A DNA stretch of 64,000 nt from contig CM046457.1 of the NCBI GenBank assembly GCA_025506515.1, positions 3,167,063 through 3,231,062 of the forward strand, read 5' to 3'. Position 1 is the first letter of the stretch. Each line of letters begins with the position of its first letter. This document shows positions 60,412 through 64,000 of this stretch, one piece after another. Under the pieces are notes generated by a model that was not told where the DNA came from, made no database searches, and worked only from the letters and a program-made list of their open reading frames with translations. The stretch comes from Flaveria trinervia. Taxonomy: Eukaryota > Streptophyta > Magnoliopsida > Asterales > Asteraceae. Position numbers and translations under genes: made by a program.

Positions 60412-61938
60412 ATGAGTGAAGAAAACGATCAGTTGTCGGTTCCACCCGACGGATGAGGAGTTGCTCTATATTACTTGCGGAAGAAGGTGTCGTGTGAGGC
60501 CATTGATCTTGATGTTATTAGAGAAGTAGATCTCAATAAACTCGAGCCATGGGACTTAAAAGGTATTGTGAGAACTTTAAGATGAAGTTTAGAATAATAA
60601 TTTAATCATATGGATCGTGTAATAATTAAACTAAAAGATATATAGTTTACTATTGTTATATATACTTTCGTTGAGATGTTGCTTGATTAAGAATCTATAT
60701 AGTTGGTCACATTATAAAGATCTAACTGATCAATAATATATAGGCACATATGTAGTTCGAATTGTATGATACATTTGCGTCATATATGCACCAAATGATC
60801 AAATTCGGAACTTTTAGGTGAAACAATAAGAATATAGCCTATAGGTAAAGTATTAGCCGTAGTGTTCGACTGGCTGAACCAGAAACCTACTGCATAACTA
60901 GTCTGGTTGAATACGTTTGAACCACCACCATTTGAACTATGGTTGAGTTCAAATGGTGATGGTTTATTTGTTAACATTACATAAGATAAAATAGCTCTAT
61001 ATTTTGTTGTAAGTTTAATATACACACATACTTTTTTTATCTACTCTGAAATTTACATCAATATTCATCACTGAGTTTAAAACTTTCAACCACTTGAAAG
61101 AAAGAAAGTTACCATACATCATGATAAAATAAATTAATAAATAATCATCATTGTTGTTTTCTTGGAAAATCATGGAACTAGTCATTTTTATTAAATAATT
61201 TATTTAAAAAATTGATTGCCATTTTCTTTTAAAATTTTACGTTGGGCAATCTTGTTTAGTAAAACAACGAGCATGCCAACAATATATCGGGCGCAAGACT
61301 TGACAAGATTTTCGTCAATTGACGCCCAAAACTTGTTTGTGTTGATTAGACTAGCCGCTCACTAGAAGCTTGACACATGTACATTAACGTAATTTTCAAG
61401 ACTTTTGCGTCATATGGTTACTTTCTTTGTATCATTGGCATAAACCTTTAAGACCTTTGTGTGATATGATGTCTGCACAAAAGTTTCATAATATGCATAA
61501 TATTTCATGATCATGAAGCACATGGCCTATTTTGATCGGATGTAACTATTTATAACTGTCAATTTAAGCTAATTCATTAGGTATTTAAGGATACAAGTTC
61601 GATCAAATGACTATTCTTGTGATTCTCTTGTATTTATCCTTTACATATTGTTTTAAGTTTTAATAGTGAATTATTTATATTGGAAATAGGAAGACGGTTG
61701 GGTTGTATGTCGAGTATTCAAGAAAAAGAACCACAATCGAAGCTTAAGCTTATTTGAAGCGGTCAATCATCAAGATCATACTTTTTATGCTGAAGAAGAT
61801 CATGATCACTTAGATGATCAAGACATGAACACACATAGAAATGGTATGCACACTCTTAATACCTACAATCACAACTTTACTAGTAATACAACATTTATAA
61901 AATATGGAAATCAATGTAGTGTACTTTGTATCACATGA
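60412..61938 (+). pseudogene. NAC transcription factor pseudogene (BEARSKIN/SOMBRERO-like)
   Basis: Exon 1 (60412-60562) starts MSEENDQLSVPP and then, in two other frames, gives PTDEELLY and YLRKKVSCEAIDLDVIREVD followed by LNKLEPWDLK with a good donor (AAAG|GTATT). Exon 3 (61690-61938), after the acceptor AATAG, reads EDGWVVCRVFKKKNHNRSLS and stays open to a TGA. Both exon borders are those of the NAC family, and the words match the root-cap BRN/SMB group. Broken: the core GFRFH block is missing, consistent with a 17-bp loss between two copies of CGGTTCCAC. One base is lost in LYYYL. No exon 2 (the DNA-binding WKATG region) was found in the 1.1 kb between. The gene cannot make a working DNA-binding protein. 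Confidence 0.78.
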
Positions 61939-62389
61939 TATTGTTCATTGCTTTAGCTCTTTGATCAAGCTAGGTACAAGATCTATTGAATTTTTTAATC
62001 ATAGTGATACATAAGCATCATAGTAAGTTCAATATTTCATTTATGTTTTTAAGTTAACAAACAAAATAATAATATCATTTTTGATACGATTTGAACATAC
62101 ATTAAAAATAACCTTTCATTTGTATTGTTTATTATTAAGTTATAACTATGTTAAATCAATTGTTAGGTAATAAGTGAAAAGACTACCAAGTACGATCTTA
62201 TTTAACCTTAACTTACCTTAAACTAAAGTGTGTTATATTTCCATTTTGAGAGCTTGCTTTCTAAATTTTCTATTATCATCTTCCAATTCTTTATAAGATT
62301 TATGTTATGTTCACTTATGTTGGAACACTTGAACAAGAGAATGGGAGAGAATCCGTTTTATATCATTTAATACTAGCCTAGTACAAATT
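61939..62389. other. Intergenic, nothing recognised
   Basis: AT-rich sequence between the NAC remnant and the LINE fragment, without reading frames or structured repeats. Confidence 0.4.
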
Positions 62390-63200
62390 TTATAAAAAGA
62401 GAAGGTATTATCTAACCCTTTTCGATCTAAAACTCCTTAATGGGTGCTTTGTTGATGAGAACGAACGATCTTGCTTATAAGAAACAACTTTGAATCCAAA
62501 CGCATCATTTGTTTCAAGACTGAGTCAATGAACTCCTAATTGAGTTAAAAGCTTTCCAGAAGTCTACTTTGGAGAAAAAAACCACTTTTCTTTGAGCCTT
62601 TGAGCCATAAATACACCTCATCGATTATTAGAGGACCATAAAAAATGTCACGTTCCACTATGTAAGTTGGTTATTCTTAGATAATGATGGCATTTATGAT
62701 ACTTTTAATTCTTTTAGCTAATAATTCAACAACAACCTTGTAATTACATCCTTTAAGGTTTATAGGACGATAATCAAAAAGTACATATGAGTCTTTAATC
62801 TTAGGGACGAGTGATATAAATGATGCATTACACCCATGACTTATAGAATGCAAGGAACCAATTGTTCCTCAAGATCTATAAGTTTGGTTCCAAGATTTCT
62901 AGAAGTTTTTTTATGAATTTAAATGTGAAGTCGTCGGGAGTAAAGGCCTTCTCACTTTTACACTCATAGACTACAAATTAATTTTCATCGATAAGAAAGC
63001 TTTTATAAGCAGTTCTACATCCGCATTAAAAGTCTCTTGAAGCCATTGTTTATGAGTCTTGTCCTTTTTGTCCATCTTTGCTTAGTATTTATGTTGGAAG
63101 CATTTCATAGTCTCCACTTCAATTTCATTCGTTGTTTTTCATTTAATTTAAAAATCTAATCCATTGATTTTATCTTTTATCGTGTTATTCTTTATCAAAC
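62390..63200 (-). pseudogene. LINE reverse transcriptase fragment, degenerate
   Basis: On the minus strand, in several frames, the plant L1 RT blocks appear in order: KAFTPDDFTFKF, SFISLVPKIKDS, DYRPINLKGC, YKVVVELLAKRIK, GPLIIDEVYLWLK and SGFFLQ. The catalytic FADD region and both ends of the element are absent. Many stops and shifts show that it is old. Confidence 0.7.
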
Positions 63201-63809
63201 CGTAAAAAAACAACTAGAGTTTATGCCTCTATCAATAGTCAATTTCTCCCGAGCCTTTTTATTTTTTTAAACTGCTTCTAAACTACACCTATTAAATCCA
63301 CCAAACACCTTCAATTCAAACTCTCGACCCTTACAACAGCTTTCAATGGTTTCACCAAACCACCACAACAAATGACACACAAACATCAAACCATCTATAC
63401 ATGTAAAACACTACAATATCAAACAACGTGATTTCACCGATCCACACTTCAAATAAAGAAGGGAATAATCGCTAGTAGTCTAGCACGATGAAACCGGCTA
63501 CGTAGCAGTAACACGGCTCCACCACAAAACGCTGTATAACGGGCACCCATAACCCTAATGGTTTTTTTTTTGTTTTTTACATTTTTTTTTGAAATGTTTT
63601 GAGAGGGAACACAAGCACTCCATCGGTACCTGTGCAGATGCTTTACTCTTTCATCATTCCCCGTAAAGCAAAAATCATCAACCAAATCATTGAATCCGAT
63701 CTACAAAATCATCTCTCGAATCAATGAATCATTCATCCTCTTCACATTTCACTCACGAAATCCATCAAACCACATCGATTTCACTCAATTCCACCGTACT
63801 TCCACACAC

Positions 63810-64000
63810 ATGGATTCAACGAAACCTAACGAACGACGATCAACACATCAACAACAACAACAGCAGCACCAGCAACAGCAGCAGCAGATTCCGTTATCTC
63901 CGTTGACGGAGTGGCCGGAGTATGTTAAATCGAGTCGTTATCGTCAGTCACCGGAGGTGAAACGAAGAGGTGGTCGTCGGAGGTTGTTAGGGCTCGGAAA
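63810..64000 (+). CDS. Unrecognised Gln-rich protein, N-terminus (runs off window)
   Basis: An open frame from the ATG at 63810 to the window end, 63 codons, still open. It starts MDSTKPNERRSTH, continues into a Gln tract (12 Gln around one His), then IPLSPLTEWPEYVKSSRYRQ and an Arg/Lys/Gly-rich stretch. GC content rises and codon use looks like that of plant genes, unlike the shadow frame starting at 63724. The family was not recognised. The polyglutamine followed by basic residues could be a nuclear protein's disordered N-terminus, but this is only a guess. Confidence 0.6.
   Translation, partial: MDSTKPNERRSTHQQQQQQHQQQQQQIPLSPLTEWPEYVKSSRYRQSPEVKRRGGRRRLLGLG

Noticed and set aside
60780..61025. 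81-codon minus-strand frame inside the NAC interval
   Set aside because: No family was recognised, and it has no splice partners; it could be chance or an inserted fragment, so it was not listed as a gene.
1..64000. tRNA, rRNA and other structural RNA genes
   Set aside because: B-box-like sequences near 3307, 35090 and 56671 lack a full tRNA cloverleaf and look like SINE heads; no rRNA or snRNA signature was seen.
1..64000. A new multi-gene system or biosynthetic cluster
   Set aside because: The host genes are unrelated housekeeping or stress genes with independent orientations and large spacers, and no shared regulation was visible.

Overview
The window is plant nuclear DNA: AT-rich, low gene density, GT-AG introns, and dense in plant transposon families. 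The ADH intron layout, the element families and the style of the 'aggggtgcaaacgagtcgagc' repeats suggest a eudicot, most likely Asteraceae. The family call is an inference; genus cannot be fixed from the sequence.

Layout. 475-2056 (-): C2-domain SRC2-like protein in two exons. 4380-7901 (-): ten-exon alcohol dehydrogenase. About 11.49-15.1 kb (+): eIF2B epsilon, with a 5'UTR intron full of tandem repeats. 15.1-19.96 kb: gene-free, with a perfect hairpin, a (ATT)n tract and MITEs. 19969-34806: a Mutator-like element (175-bp terminal inverted repeats, exact 9-bp target duplication) that carries a fragment of a host DUF641 gene and the 3' end of a Ty3/gypsy element. That gypsy LTR is in turn split by a 12.45-kb Ty1/copia (Sirevirus-like) element with an extra 3' coding region. 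36572-37569 and 39891-40910 (+): tandem paralogues of a multi-pass membrane protein family. 42141-44946 (-): 20S proteasome subunit beta type-4, apparently intact. 47976-53751 (-): a second, compact Ty1/copia element. 53.8-60.4 kb: several MITEs and a SINE. 60412-61938 (+): a broken NAC gene. 62.39-63.2 kb (-): a degenerate LINE reverse transcriptase. 63810 to the end (+): the start of an unrecognised Gln-rich protein.

The genes are housekeeping or stress genes that do not obviously work together: translation initiation (eIF2B epsilon), protein turnover (proteasome), hypoxic fermentation (ADH), and membrane or calcium signalling (C2 protein, membrane pair). The most striking cross-cutting signal is that four of the five conserved genes that can be read through (all but the proteasome subunit and the second membrane paralogue) contain single-base losses, usually in short homopolymers. 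Otherwise their splice sites and downstream frames are well preserved. This looks more like uncorrected sequence error than several independent gene deaths, although real pseudogenes cannot be excluded. I found no convincing undescribed biological system. The most interesting structure is the gene-capturing, triply nested Mutator-like element.
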